Assembly: GCA_910577465.1 (NCBI GenBank) | Contig: CAJTMM010000011.1 | Span: 1 to 53,623 of the forward strand | DNA length: 53,623 nucleotides | Origin: an uncultured Muribaculaceae bacterium | Lineage (GTDB): Bacteria > Bacteroidota > Bacteroidia > Bacteroidales > Muribaculaceae | Direction: 5' to 3' | In this document: positions 23,037-30,709 of the stretch, in pieces | Layout: every line of letters begins with the position of its first letter | Position numbering within the stretch: the first letter of the stretch is position 1 | The notes under the pieces: generated by a model | What the model was told of the DNA's origin: nothing | Database searches by the model: none | Seen by the model: only the letters and a program-made list of their open reading frames with translations | Position numbers and translations under genes: made by a program

Positions 23037-23909
23037 TTACAGACTGCTGTACGAAGGCGTAAACGTATCCCCCGCCGAAGGATTACCCGTATCAAGACCC
23101 TTGCGCAACCAACGTGAACGCTGCTCCGAAGTTCCATGGTTAAACGCATCAGGCACCGTATAGCCCTGAGCCTTACGCTGCAGATAATCATCTCCTATTT
23201 TATTAGCCGCATCTATAGCCTCCTCTATATCACCCGGCTCCAAAGAATTGAACATACGGTTATCATGATGCGCCCACACCCCCGCATAGAAATCCGCCTG
23301 AAGTTCCAGACGCACGCTCACTTTATTAGCCTCCGACTGGCTCATACGGCTCATCTGTTCATGAGCCTTATCCAAAGTGCCTAATAGATACTGCACATGG
23401 TGACCCACCTCATGCGCTATCACATACGCGTATGCGAAATCACCATCCGCACCGAGCGTCTTACGCATATCACTGAAAAACGAAAGGTCTATGTACACCG
23501 ACTGGTCAGCCGAGCAATAAAACGGTCCTGTCGACGCCGTAGCCCCACCGCAGCCACTCTGCACCGAACCCGTAAACAGCACCAGCTTCGGTGGCTCATA
23601 CTCCAGACCGTTCTGACGGAATATCTCGCTCCACACATCCTCCGTACCCGCGAGAATCTGCTTCGAGAACACAGCCAGTTCCTCCTCCTGCGCCGTAGGC
23701 ACATACTCCTCCGTCGTTTGACCGGAACCGCCGCCCAATAGCGTGCCGCTGTTCGACATCAGTACATCCAATGGATTACCACCCGACACCCATGCTATGA
23801 TAGCGGCTATTACCACTGCGCCGATGCCACCTCCCAATTTGCCCACGCTCATACGGCGTCCGCGGCGGTCATCAACATTATTACTCTGTCGGCGTCCATT
23901 TAGATTCAT
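23037..23909 (-). CDS. Neutral zinc metallopeptidase (YpfJ / KPN_02809 family)
   Basis: 290 aa. After a polar N-terminus (MNLNGRRQSNNVDDRRGRR) a single membrane helix follows (GGIGAVVIAAIIAWVSG, about 26-42). The domain beyond contains GPFYCSADQSVYIDLSFF, the zinc motif HEVGHH (VIAHEVGHHVQ) and the third-ligand region RLELQADFYAGVWAHH, all typical of the YpfJ family. The substrate is unknown; the domain is expected outside the cytoplasm, anchored in the inner membrane. The gene is about 140 bp downstream of murI on the same strand. No promoter matching the consensus is obvious in that gap. Confidence 0.9.
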   Translation of the reverse strand: MNLNGRRQSNNVDDRRGRRMSVGKLGGGIGAVVIAAIIAWVSGGNPLDVLMSNSGTLLGGGSGQTTEEYVPTAQEEELAVFSKQILAGTEDVWSEIFRQNGLEYEPPKLVLFTGSVQSGCGGATASTGPFYCSADQSVYIDLSFFSDMRKTLGADGDFAYAYVIAHEVGHHVQYLLGTLDKAHEQMSRMSQSEANKVSVRLELQADFYAGVWAHHDNRMFNSLEPGDIEEAIDAANKIGDDYLQRKAQGYTVPDAFNHGTSEQRSRWLRKGLDTGNPSAGDTFTPSYSSL

Positions 23910-24052
23910 ACTTCTGAACGTAATTAGTTTGGTTAGTCAACACTTCACTGTATCGATTAGCACACGCAAACGGCTTCACGTCCAAACGCACCCGGCGGCT
24001 CTTCAACACAGCTTACTTATTACTTATAGAATAATCGTAACGGCATATTTGT

Positions 24053-24889
24053 TCACAGATCCACATGCTCCACAGCCACAGGCTCATTCAGGAATATACG
24101 GGCAAGGTCAGTGAACTTGTCAGGATTCTCCGTCGTCATATAACGGCACGAACCGCCACGAGTGCAACGCTCCTCCATCTCCGGATGCCGGCGAAGATAA
24201 TCCGCAAGACTCTCCGCCACTATATCCCCCTGTGTTATCACATCCACATCCTCCGGCACGCACCGGCGTATCTTATCATAGAGTATCGGATAATGCGTGC
24301 AAGCCAGCACCAACGCATCTATACGGCTATCCTGGCTGAACAATGCATCCACATACTTACGCACGAAATAATCAGCACCCTCGCCATCTGCCTCATGGTT
24401 CTCGACTATCGGAACCCACATCGGACACGCCTGCGACACCGTCGTGAAATCCGGATACAGCTTCTCTATCTCCATATCGTAGCTGCCGCTGCGCACCGTT
24501 CCGTCAGTACCCATCACACCCACCACGCCTGTACGGCTCCTGTTGCCGAGAGCCTCCACCGTCGGGCGTATCACACCAAGCACGCGGCGCGAAGCATCTA
24601 TCCGTGGCAGATCATTCTGCTGGATAGTACGCAGAGCCTTAGCCGACGCCGTATTACAGGCAAGTATCACCAGGCGGCAACCATGCTCAAACAGAAAATT
24701 CACAGCCTCGAGCGTAAATCTGTACACCACGTCAAACGACCGCGAACCATACGGTGCACGCGCATTATCTCCCAGATATATATAATCATATTGCGGCAGA
24801 ACTCTGCGCAACTCGCGCAGTATCGTCAGACCACCATAGCCCGAATCGAACACACCTATAGCTCCGCCATCCGATAATACCGTTTTCAT
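24053..24889 (-). CDS. murI: Glutamate racemase
   Basis: 278 aa from the ATG at 24889. It makes D-glutamate for peptidoglycan. Motifs: GVFDSGYGGLTILREL, YLGDNARAPYG, and the two catalytic Cys in LACNTASAKA (Cys78) and LACTHYP (Cys197). A TTG three codons upstream is in frame but lies over the -7 element, so the ATG is preferred. Six bases separate the ATG from the -7 hexamer, so the transcript would be leaderless or nearly so. In many Bacteroidota murI follows uppS-bamA-ompH-ompH; here the order is kept but a terminator and a repeat island split murI off. Confidence 0.93.
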   Translation of the reverse strand: MKTVLSDGGAIGVFDSGYGGLTILRELRRVLPQYDYIYLGDNARAPYGSRSFDVVYRFTLEAVNFLFEHGCRLVILACNTASAKALRTIQQNDLPRIDASRRVLGVIRPTVEALGNRSRTGVVGVMGTDGTVRSGSYDMEIEKLYPDFTTVSQACPMWVPIVENHEADGEGADYFVRKYVDALFSQDSRIDALVLACTHYPILYDKIRRCVPEDVDVITQGDIVAESLADYLRRHPEMEERCTRGGSCRYMTTENPDKFTDLARIFLNEPVAVEHVDL

Positions 24890-24895
24890 ACGCCA

Positions 24896-24927
24896 CAAAA
24901 ATACGGATAAGTGAGCGCAATGCCAAA
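24896..24927 (-). promoter_or_regulatory. murI promoter (proximal copy)
   Basis: Minus strand TTTG (24924-24927), 20 bp, TATTTTTG (24896-24903), right against the murI ATG. It lies inside repeat unit A. Confidence 0.7.
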
Positions 24928-25044
24928 TTTATTTAAGCATTGCCGAACGAGAGTATTTTGGACGAAGTCAAAAATACGGAGTGAAAGCAATGCCAAATTT
25001 ATTTGACCATCACCCACCGACAGCATTTCATACGAAGTCAAAAA
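24901..25044. repeat. Tandem ~70-bp promoter-bearing repeat, two copies
   Basis: Unit A (24901-24973) and unit B (24974-25044) share ATACGGA, GCAATGCCAAATTTATTT, an ATTT(T/C) stretch and ACGAAGTCAAAA in the same order, with diverged sequence between. Each unit supplies -33 and -7 elements directed at murI. Confidence 0.75.
24969..24997 (-). promoter_or_regulatory. Duplicate promoter upstream of murI (distal copy)
   Basis: Minus strand TTTG (24994-24997), 17 bp, TATTTTTG (24969-24976). It lies at the corresponding place of repeat unit B, so the duplication copied a whole promoter. Confidence 0.6.
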
Positions 25045-25072
25045 CACACCTAAACAACCGCCCCACCCAGTC

Positions 25073-25116
25073 AGAGCGAGGACAAATCGGGGCGAGGGCA
25101 TCTTGCCCTCGTACAA
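25073..25116. repeat. REP-like hairpin unit, copy 2
   Basis: AGAGCGAGGACAAATCGGGG followed by the hairpin CGAGGGCA-TCT-TGCCCTCG (25093-25111) and TACAA. It differs from copy 3 at only a few positions. Confidence 0.8.
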
Positions 25117-25146
25117 AAAAACACAAACAAAGCCCTACCCCCCACC

Positions 25147-25190
25147 GGAGCGAGGGCAAACCGGGGCGAGGGCATCTTGCCCTCGTACAA
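25147..25190. repeat. REP-like hairpin unit, copy 3
   Basis: GGAGCGAGGGCAAACCGGGG followed by CGAGGGCA-TCT-TGCCCTCG (25167-25185) and TACAA. It starts 74 bp after copy 2, same orientation; copies 2 and 3 each end in TACAA plus an A-rich stretch with ACACAAACAAA. Confidence 0.8.
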
Positions 25191-25227
25191 TAAACACAAA
25201 CAAACCCCTAAATCCCCACCCTACTGA

Positions 25228-25268
25228 CCTTAACCTCCTTAAAGTCCTTAAAGTCCTTAAAGTCCTTA
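25228..25268. repeat. 9-bp tandem repeat CCTTAAAGT
   Basis: One degenerate unit (CCTTAACCT, 25228-25236), three exact CCTTAAAGT units (25237-25263) and a partial CCTTA. Micro/minisatellite-like; no coding sense. Confidence 0.75.
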
Positions 25269-25293
25269 TAATCACCACCAACCACAAAACCAC

Positions 25294-25324
25294 AAAAAAA
25301 GGTGCGCAAATCACTTGCGCACCT
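25294..25324 (-). terminator. Intrinsic terminator of the bamA-ompH cluster
   Basis: On the minus strand AGGTGCGCAA pairs with TTGCGCACCT (10 bp, 5-nt loop) and is followed by seven T. It lies 28 bp after the stop of the last ompH gene and separates the cluster from murI. Confidence 0.88.
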
Positions 25325-25352
25325 CACTAAATATCTGGTAAGAATTATAATC

Positions 25353-25847
25353 TTACTTAACGCCGAGTTTGCTCTTAACCACGGGGGTGATATCCTCTAC
25401 ATCCTTGCCGGTATAGAGAGGAACCATATTTTCAAAAATCATGGTATAGTTACCCTCGGCACCTACAGTCTGGATAGCGGTGACTACCTTCTGGCGAACC
25501 GGACCCATCAACTGCTCCTGCTGACGCTGCAGATCCTGAGTTGCTGTCTGACGGAACTGCTGGATTTTCTGGTCAAGTTCCTGAAGCTCCTGTACGCGAC
25601 GCTCCTTGATAGTCTGGGGAGCTGATTCCTCCATATTCTGAAGTTCGGTATATTTTTTCTGGAACTCATCCTGAAGATTCTTGAACTCATCCTCATACTT
25701 CTTGGTAGCAGCATCGAGTTGGGTTTTCACTTCATTCATTTCAGGAAGGCTTTCCATGAGAGCATCAGTATTGATAACGCCGAATTTCTGGGCGAAACCC
25801 ATTGTGGGGAGCGCAATCATGATTGCGAGCACTAATTTTTTAATCAT
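25353..25847 (-). CDS. OmpH/Skp family periplasmic chaperone (second of two)
   Basis: 164 aa with a signal peptide ending MGFAQ. The mature protein starts with the family strand KFGVINTDALMESLPEM and continues as a long charged helical hairpin (about 40-115; KKYEDEFKNLQDEFQKKYTELQ) before a short beta return (NYTMIFENMVPLYTGKDVEDIT). Skp/OmpH holds unfolded outer-membrane proteins for the BAM complex. A tandem ompH pair after bamA is usual in Bacteroidota. An exact -7 (TATATTTG on the minus strand, plus coordinates 25896-25903) lies about 50 bp upstream, so it may also be transcribed on its own. A strong terminator follows. Confidence 0.92.
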   Translation of the reverse strand: MIKKLVLAIMIALPTMGFAQKFGVINTDALMESLPEMNEVKTQLDAATKKYEDEFKNLQDEFQKKYTELQNMEESAPQTIKERRVQELQELDQKIQQFRQTATQDLQRQQEQLMGPVRQKVVTAIQTVGAEGNYTMIFENMVPLYTGKDVEDITPVVKSKLGVK

Positions 25848-25895
25848 GTCTATATTTAAGTGTTGTGTTAAATTACTATTGTTAAATCACGTGTG

Positions 25896-25903
25896 CAAAT
25901 ATA
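25896..25903 (-). promoter_or_regulatory. -7 element for the distal ompH
   Basis: TATATTTG on the minus strand, exact TAnnTTTG match, in the 62-bp gap between the two ompH genes. No -33 match at usual spacing. Confidence 0.45.
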
Positions 25904-25909
25904 TATCTT

Positions 25910-26431
25910 TTATTTGGAATATCCTAACTTGGCAAGCACCTCGTTGCTTATATCTATACGCGGCGACGCAAATATTATATCTGCCGACGAAGCTCGGTCA
26001 AATATGCACATATAACCACGCTCCTCGCTCACCTTCTTCACGGCGTTGTACACCTCCTCCTGAATCGGCTTCATAAGCGTCTGACGCTTTTTGTACATCT
26101 CGCCATCAGGTCCGAAGTATTTGTTGCGGAGTTCCACGGCTTCTTTCTCCTTGGCAACAATCTCCTCCTCATATTTTTTCTTCTGCTCATCTGTGAGGAA
26201 CGGCATCTGCGACTTGTAGTTATTGTACATCGTCTCTGCTTCGCGGCTCACATTCTCCACCTCTTTCTGCCATCGCTGCGACAGCTGTTCGAGCTGATTG
26301 TTGGCAACCTCGTAAGCCGCTACATTGCTGAGCACATATTCCATATCCACCATGGCAAATTTCTGAGCCATACCGGTAAGTGCGAAGCCCAAAAGAGCCA
26401 CAAGCACTGCTATACTTTTCTTGATGTTCAT
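25910..26431 (-). CDS. OmpH/Skp family periplasmic chaperone (first of two)
   Basis: 173 aa; the signal peptide ends about TGMAQ. The family opening KFAMVDMEYVLSNVAAYEVANNQL is followed by a long coiled-coil region (about 50-120; QKEVENVSREAETMYNNYKS, LTDEQKKKYEEEIVAKEKEA) and the C-terminal strand region GYMCIFDRASSADIIFASP. It probably chaperones outer-membrane proteins to BamA, encoded 122 bp upstream. The two OmpH proteins are clearly related but distinct, as in other Bacteroidota, suggesting specialised or hetero-oligomeric chaperones. Confidence 0.92.
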   Translation of the reverse strand: MNIKKSIAVLVALLGFALTGMAQKFAMVDMEYVLSNVAAYEVANNQLEQLSQRWQKEVENVSREAETMYNNYKSQMPFLTDEQKKKYEEEIVAKEKEAVELRNKYFGPDGEMYKKRQTLMKPIQEEVYNAVKKVSEERGYMCIFDRASSADIIFASPRIDISNEVLAKLGYSK

Positions 26432-26553
26432 AGTTTGATGTTTTGAGAGTTTTTCAATCGTTGTAACTTACATTTCCCATTACAGGTGTATAATTGTATA
26501 ATGCTATGACAAAATACACCATGAAAAGTTTAGTCACAGATATTTAAAGTATG

Positions 26554-29166
26554 TTAGAACTCCTGACCGAGGATAAAGTGGAAGTGACTGCCGCCACGGG
26601 CACCGAACACCTTATCGAAACCGTAAGCCCAGTCGATACCCATCATACCAACCATAGGCAGGAATATACGGAGACCGAAACCGGCGCTGCGCTTCAGATT
26701 GAACGGACTGAAATCCTTCACATCGGTCCATGCGTTACCACCTTCAAGGAATGCAAGACCATAAATCGTGGTCGATGTCTGGAGCATGAAGGGGAAGTGA
26801 AGCTCCATGCCTAAGCGGGTGTAAGCGTAACCTTCACGGCCCCACGGAGTGAGAGCACCATTATCGTAACCGCGCAAACCGATGGTTTCAGTAGCGTATG
26901 TGTACGAACCGGTCATACCGTCACCACCCACATAGAATGTCTCGAACGGCGACTTCAGATAGCGGTTGTAGCTGCCGAGCAAACCGAAATCGGCACGTGT
27001 CATCAACACCAAAGTCCATTGACCGTTGGGGTCGGTAAGCGGAGTATAGGTACGGGATTTGAATTTCAGTTTCCAGTATTCTATCCAATTGTAAAGTTCC
27101 TTCTTGGACTCGGTGGTATTCTCCTGATAGAGTTTCTTCCAGTTCTTCTTTCCGAACAACGATGCCGGAGGGGTGAGCTGCAAGCTCAGTGAGAATTGCG
27201 AACCGCGGCGGGTGTACAGCGGGTTATCTATTGAGTTACGCGCCAGAGTCAACCCGAGCACTATAGAGTTTGATGTACCGTTGTTCATATAGTACAGGTA
27301 CTCCCAGTTCTTGAGATAGTACCAGTTGTACGACAGTTCGGTCTGGAACGTGAAGTAGTCATCAGGCCACTTCAGTCGCTTTCCGAAGCCCACGGTCACG
27401 CCCACCATCTGCAACACCTTGTTGGGGTCGTAGGCATTGTTTATGCTGTTCTGATAGTAATCCGAACCATAACCGTAGCTGTTACCGTAGCCCCAGCCGT
27501 TGGTAAGCCAGGGATTGGACCATGTGCTGTTGTAGTACGATGAGTTCACACCTGTCTGACGGCTGTAGTATGCCGATACCGAAAGTGAGTTGGGGCGCTT
27601 GCCGCCGAACCACGGGTCGAGGAACGATATACTGTATGCCTGATAGTAGCGGGCATTGGTCTGGGCAGAGATGGTAAATGTCTGACCCTCTCCCTGCGGT
27701 ATCAGCCCCTTGTATGAGCTGGGATGGAACAGGTTCTTTATGGAGAAGTTATTGAACTTCAGCGCGAGCTTACCGATTACACCGGTCTGTCCCCAACCCA
27801 TAGAGAACTCTATCTGGTCATTTGCCTTGGACTCGAGGTTGAATATTATATCCACGGTACCGTTCTCTTCATTCGGCTCGGGACGTATGTCCATATTTTC
27901 AGGATTGAAGTGGCCGGTCTGCGCTATCTCACGTGCCGAACGCATAAGGTCTTCCTTGCTGAACAGCTCGCCCGGCTTCACACGAAGCTCACGGCGTATC
28001 ACCTTTTCATAAAGACGGTCGTTACCGTTGATTACCACATTGTTGATACGCGCCTGCGGACCTTCCACCATGCGCATCTCCAAGTCTATAGAATCGCCAT
28101 TCACGTTACGTTCTATAGGCACGAGATTGTAGAACAGATAACCACGGTTCATATACAGGTTCGATACTGCGTCATCATCCTCGTTCGTACGTTTGTTGAG
28201 CAACTTCTGGTTATACACGTCACCGGGTTTTATGCCGAGCACGTCATTGAGCAGTTCGGTAGGATATACCGTGTTGCCCACCCATGTAATATCATTGATG
28301 TAGTATTTCTTACCCTCTTCGAGCGAGATATACACATCCACGGTCTTTTCATCGTAAGGCACAACGCTGTCGGCAAGAATCTTGGCGTCGCGGTAACCCT
28401 TCTCGTTGTATTTGTTGATTATGCGGTTCAAGTCATCGCGGTAATCGCTCTCCACAAACTTCTTCTGCTTGAAGAGATTGAGCAGTTTGTTCTTCTCATT
28501 GGTCTTCTTCATCACGCGTTGCAGCGCGTTGTCGCTCATCACCTCATTACCGTCGATATAGATTTTGTGCACCTTCACCTTATCGTTCTTATCGATATTG
28601 ATGTCCACGATCATCTCATTCTTGGCTGACAAATCCTCGTGCAGCGTAATCTTCACATCTGCGTTACCGAAGCCCTTGCCTGAAAAATAATTCTTTATGA
28701 TAGCTTCGGCTCGGTTCACTATGTTTTGGGTTATCTGATTGCCTTTGTGCAATTGCAGACGTTCCTGAAGGTCATCACGTTCGCCCTTCTTGATTCCGTA
28801 ATAGTTTATGGCTGATATACGGGGCTGCTCACGCAATTTTATCGTAATCCAAGCCTTGTCGCCGGCAACTTTGTCTACCACCATCTGCACTTTGCTGAAC
28901 AGACCTTGACGCCACAGACGCTTCGATGCGGCGGTCAGTTCTGATCCGGGGATATCCAGTCTTTCCCCTACCTTCAAGCCCGAATATCCTATGATGATGT
29001 AGTCATCATAATTGCTGGCTCCTTCCACCGATATTCCGGCAAGCTCGTAAGTACGTGGAATGCCCGTAAACACCACGGTGGGATTGAACACAGTATCGGT
29101 TGGCATCTGCGCCATCGCCGATGAAGCGAATATCGCGGATATTATGAATAGTAGCTTGATACGCAT
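26554..29166 (-). CDS. bamA: BamA/Omp85 outer-membrane assembly factor
   Basis: 870 aa. A signal peptide (to about AMA, residue 19) is followed by an N-terminal region with five POTRA domains (about 40-460; for example GYSGLKVGERLDIPGSELT, GYRDAKILADSVVPYDEKTVDVYISLEEG, NDRLYEKVIRRELRVKPGELFS). The 16-strand barrel ends in the family's C-terminal Phe (HFILGQEF). The barrel shows the Omp85 features GLRGYDNG and FLEGGNAW. It inserts beta-barrel proteins into the outer membrane. uppS lies 12 bp upstream, so the genes are co-transcribed. Its codon usage is that of a highly expressed gene, with less C excess than the surrounding DNA. Confidence 0.95.
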   Translation of the reverse strand: MRIKLLFIISAIFASSAMAQMPTDTVFNPTVVFTGIPRTYELAGISVEGASNYDDYIIIGYSGLKVGERLDIPGSELTAASKRLWRQGLFSKVQMVVDKVAGDKAWITIKLREQPRISAINYYGIKKGERDDLQERLQLHKGNQITQNIVNRAEAIIKNYFSGKGFGNADVKITLHEDLSAKNEMIVDINIDKNDKVKVHKIYIDGNEVMSDNALQRVMKKTNEKNKLLNLFKQKKFVESDYRDDLNRIINKYNEKGYRDAKILADSVVPYDEKTVDVYISLEEGKKYYINDITWVGNTVYPTELLNDVLGIKPGDVYNQKLLNKRTNEDDDAVSNLYMNRGYLFYNLVPIERNVNGDSIDLEMRMVEGPQARINNVVINGNDRLYEKVIRRELRVKPGELFSKEDLMRSAREIAQTGHFNPENMDIRPEPNEENGTVDIIFNLESKANDQIEFSMGWGQTGVIGKLALKFNNFSIKNLFHPSSYKGLIPQGEGQTFTISAQTNARYYQAYSISFLDPWFGGKRPNSLSVSAYYSRQTGVNSSYYNSTWSNPWLTNGWGYGNSYGYGSDYYQNSINNAYDPNKVLQMVGVTVGFGKRLKWPDDYFTFQTELSYNWYYLKNWEYLYYMNNGTSNSIVLGLTLARNSIDNPLYTRRGSQFSLSLQLTPPASLFGKKNWKKLYQENTTESKKELYNWIEYWKLKFKSRTYTPLTDPNGQWTLVLMTRADFGLLGSYNRYLKSPFETFYVGGDGMTGSYTYATETIGLRGYDNGALTPWGREGYAYTRLGMELHFPFMLQTSTTIYGLAFLEGGNAWTDVKDFSPFNLKRSAGFGLRIFLPMVGMMGIDWAYGFDKVFGARGGSHFHFILGQEF

Positions 29167-29178
29167 AATGTGAAAGTA

Positions 29179-29940
29179 CTATATTTGGTCTTCTAATCTG
29201 GTTATTTGTTCGGAAGTCTTGCCGAAACGGCGCTCCCGTGATTGGTAGTCTACAATAGCTTTGTACAGGGCTTCCTTATCAAAGTCAGGCCAATACATAT
29301 CGGTGAAATAAAGTTCGGAATAGGCTATCTGCCATAGCAGGAAATTGCTCACCCGCTCGTCACCGCCGGTACGTATGAGCAAATCAGGGTCGGGGATGGA
29401 GCGTGTGGTAAGATAATCCGAAACCGTATCCTCCGTAATACTGGAGCTGTCTATATCTCCGCGCAAAGCGGCATCCACCATATCGCGCACCGCCTTGGTA
29501 ATCTCCCAACGCGAGCTGTAGCTCAATGCGAGGTTGACCTGCATTCCCGTCCCTTTCGATGTGGCGTCGATAGATCTGCGGAGACTCTCCATGGATTCCT
29601 CCGGCAACCGCGAACAGTCGCCTATCACGTTCAGACGAACGCCATTGGCTATCATGCCCGAGGTTTCCCGCTCCAATGCCACTACTATCAGATGCAGCAA
29701 CGCATCCACCTCCTCTTTCGGCCTATTCCAGTTTTCGGTCGAGAAGGCATAAAGCGTCATATATTCCACACCCGCTTCGGAACCCGCCTCTATAACACGG
29801 CGCACGGCATCTACTCCTGCCACATGTCCGGCGGAGCGTTCCATGCCACGCGACTTCGCCCAACGTCCGTTACCATCCATTATTATGGCTATGTGACGTG
29901 GTACGCGTGTAGTGTCTATAGATTTTAAAAGCGATTCCAT
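29179..29940 (-). CDS. uppS: Isoprenyl transferase, undecaprenyl diphosphate synthase
   Basis: 253 aa. A cis-prenyltransferase that builds undecaprenyl diphosphate from FPP and IPP, the lipid carrier for peptidoglycan and surface polysaccharides. The signature HIAIIMDGNGRWAKSRG carries the catalytic Asp, YAFSTENWNRP follows, and the C-terminal IPDPDLLIRTGGDERVSNFLLWQ and AYSELYF complete the family set. It is placed between the PorG-like gene (41 bp upstream) and bamA (12 bp downstream), an envelope operon conserved in Bacteroidota. Confidence 0.95.
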   Translation of the reverse strand: MESLLKSIDTTRVPRHIAIIMDGNGRWAKSRGMERSAGHVAGVDAVRRVIEAGSEAGVEYMTLYAFSTENWNRPKEEVDALLHLIVVALERETSGMIANGVRLNVIGDCSRLPEESMESLRRSIDATSKGTGMQVNLALSYSSRWEITKAVRDMVDAALRGDIDSSSITEDTVSDYLTTRSIPDPDLLIRTGGDERVSNFLLWQIAYSELYFTDMYWPDFDKEALYKAIVDYQSRERRFGKTSEQITRLEDQI

Positions 29941-29981
29941 TATAGCGATTGAAGTTTATTATCTGTTGTCATTGATTGGTC

Positions 29982-30683
29982 TCAGTCTATTCTGTTGCAG
30001 GTCACACATCGCGGGCCGAATTCGTAACTGATGCCGACTGTCAACGTCGAGTACCAATCGGTATTTTTCAAAAACGAACTTTTTATCTGATACAGGTCGG
30101 ATAGCTCCTTGCTGTCGACATTGTCGCTGAACACTTTTGTCATGGAGAACTCCGCGCTCAGGTTAAGACGTCGTGATATCTTATATCGCACCCCAACTCC
30201 TATAGGAATATTGAAGCCCACGAAATTATCATCTCCTGTATGTGCCATGGACACCCCAACACCTACTGCAAGGAAAGGCGACCAACGTTTAAGTCTCTTG
30301 TATGTCTCACCTATGCCGAATGCGAAAAAATTGCATTCGCCACGCACACCCAGATCATATACAGTGGATTTGAAACTGTACTCCGCACCATCGGGAAGCA
30401 CATTCTCGAATTCCGATGTATTGCCGCTTATCCCGCACATACCCAATTGGGCGCGGAGCGACCATCGGCTGTCGAAAAGATAACGCAATGATGCATTTGC
30501 GGCAAATCCGGGATGCTTGTACAAGTTACTCTCATTGGCATCGCCGAGATAACCGCTCATCCCCAGCCCCACACCTACATCAAACTTATAGCTTTCCACA
30601 TCCTGCGCGCGCACATATCCCGCTCCTGCCACCAAAGCGACAAGCAACGATATCATTATTTTACCAAATATGCGCACTATCAA
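29982..30683 (-). CDS. DUF6089/PorG-like outer-membrane beta-barrel protein
   Basis: 233 aa with a signal peptide (ends about VRAQ). The rest is a small beta-barrel with alternating strands (VGVGLGMSGYLGDANESNLY, RYLFDSRWSLRAQLG, WSPFLAVGVGVSMAH, GVGVRYKISRRLNLSAEFSM) ending in an aromatic strand. Position just before uppS-bamA matches DUF6089 proteins, which include PorG of the type IX secretion system in Porphyromonas. Other T9SS genes are not in the window and T9SS is often absent in Muribaculaceae, so a T9SS role is not claimed. The lipoprotein gene upstream is 26 bp away. Confidence 0.75.
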   Translation of the reverse strand: MIVRIFGKIMISLLVALVAGAGYVRAQDVESYKFDVGVGLGMSGYLGDANESNLYKHPGFAANASLRYLFDSRWSLRAQLGMCGISGNTSEFENVLPDGAEYSFKSTVYDLGVRGECNFFAFGIGETYKRLKRWSPFLAVGVGVSMAHTGDDNFVGFNIPIGVGVRYKISRRLNLSAEFSMTKVFSDNVDSKELSDLYQIKSSFLKNTDWYSTLTVGISYEFGPRCVTCNRID

Positions 30684-30709
30684 GTAATGTCAGGAATATA
30701 GCAGCAGGT

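Noticed and set aside
25073..25190. Possible CRISPR array
   Set aside because: Only two units in tandem with one more 2 kb away, unit contains its own hairpin, gap between tandem units is 30 bp of A-rich DNA without distinct spacers, and no cas genes are present.
29982..30683. Evidence for a type IX secretion system
   Set aside because: Only a PorG/DUF6089-like barrel is present. It is conserved next to uppS-bamA also in organisms without a T9SS, and no other por/gld gene is in the window.
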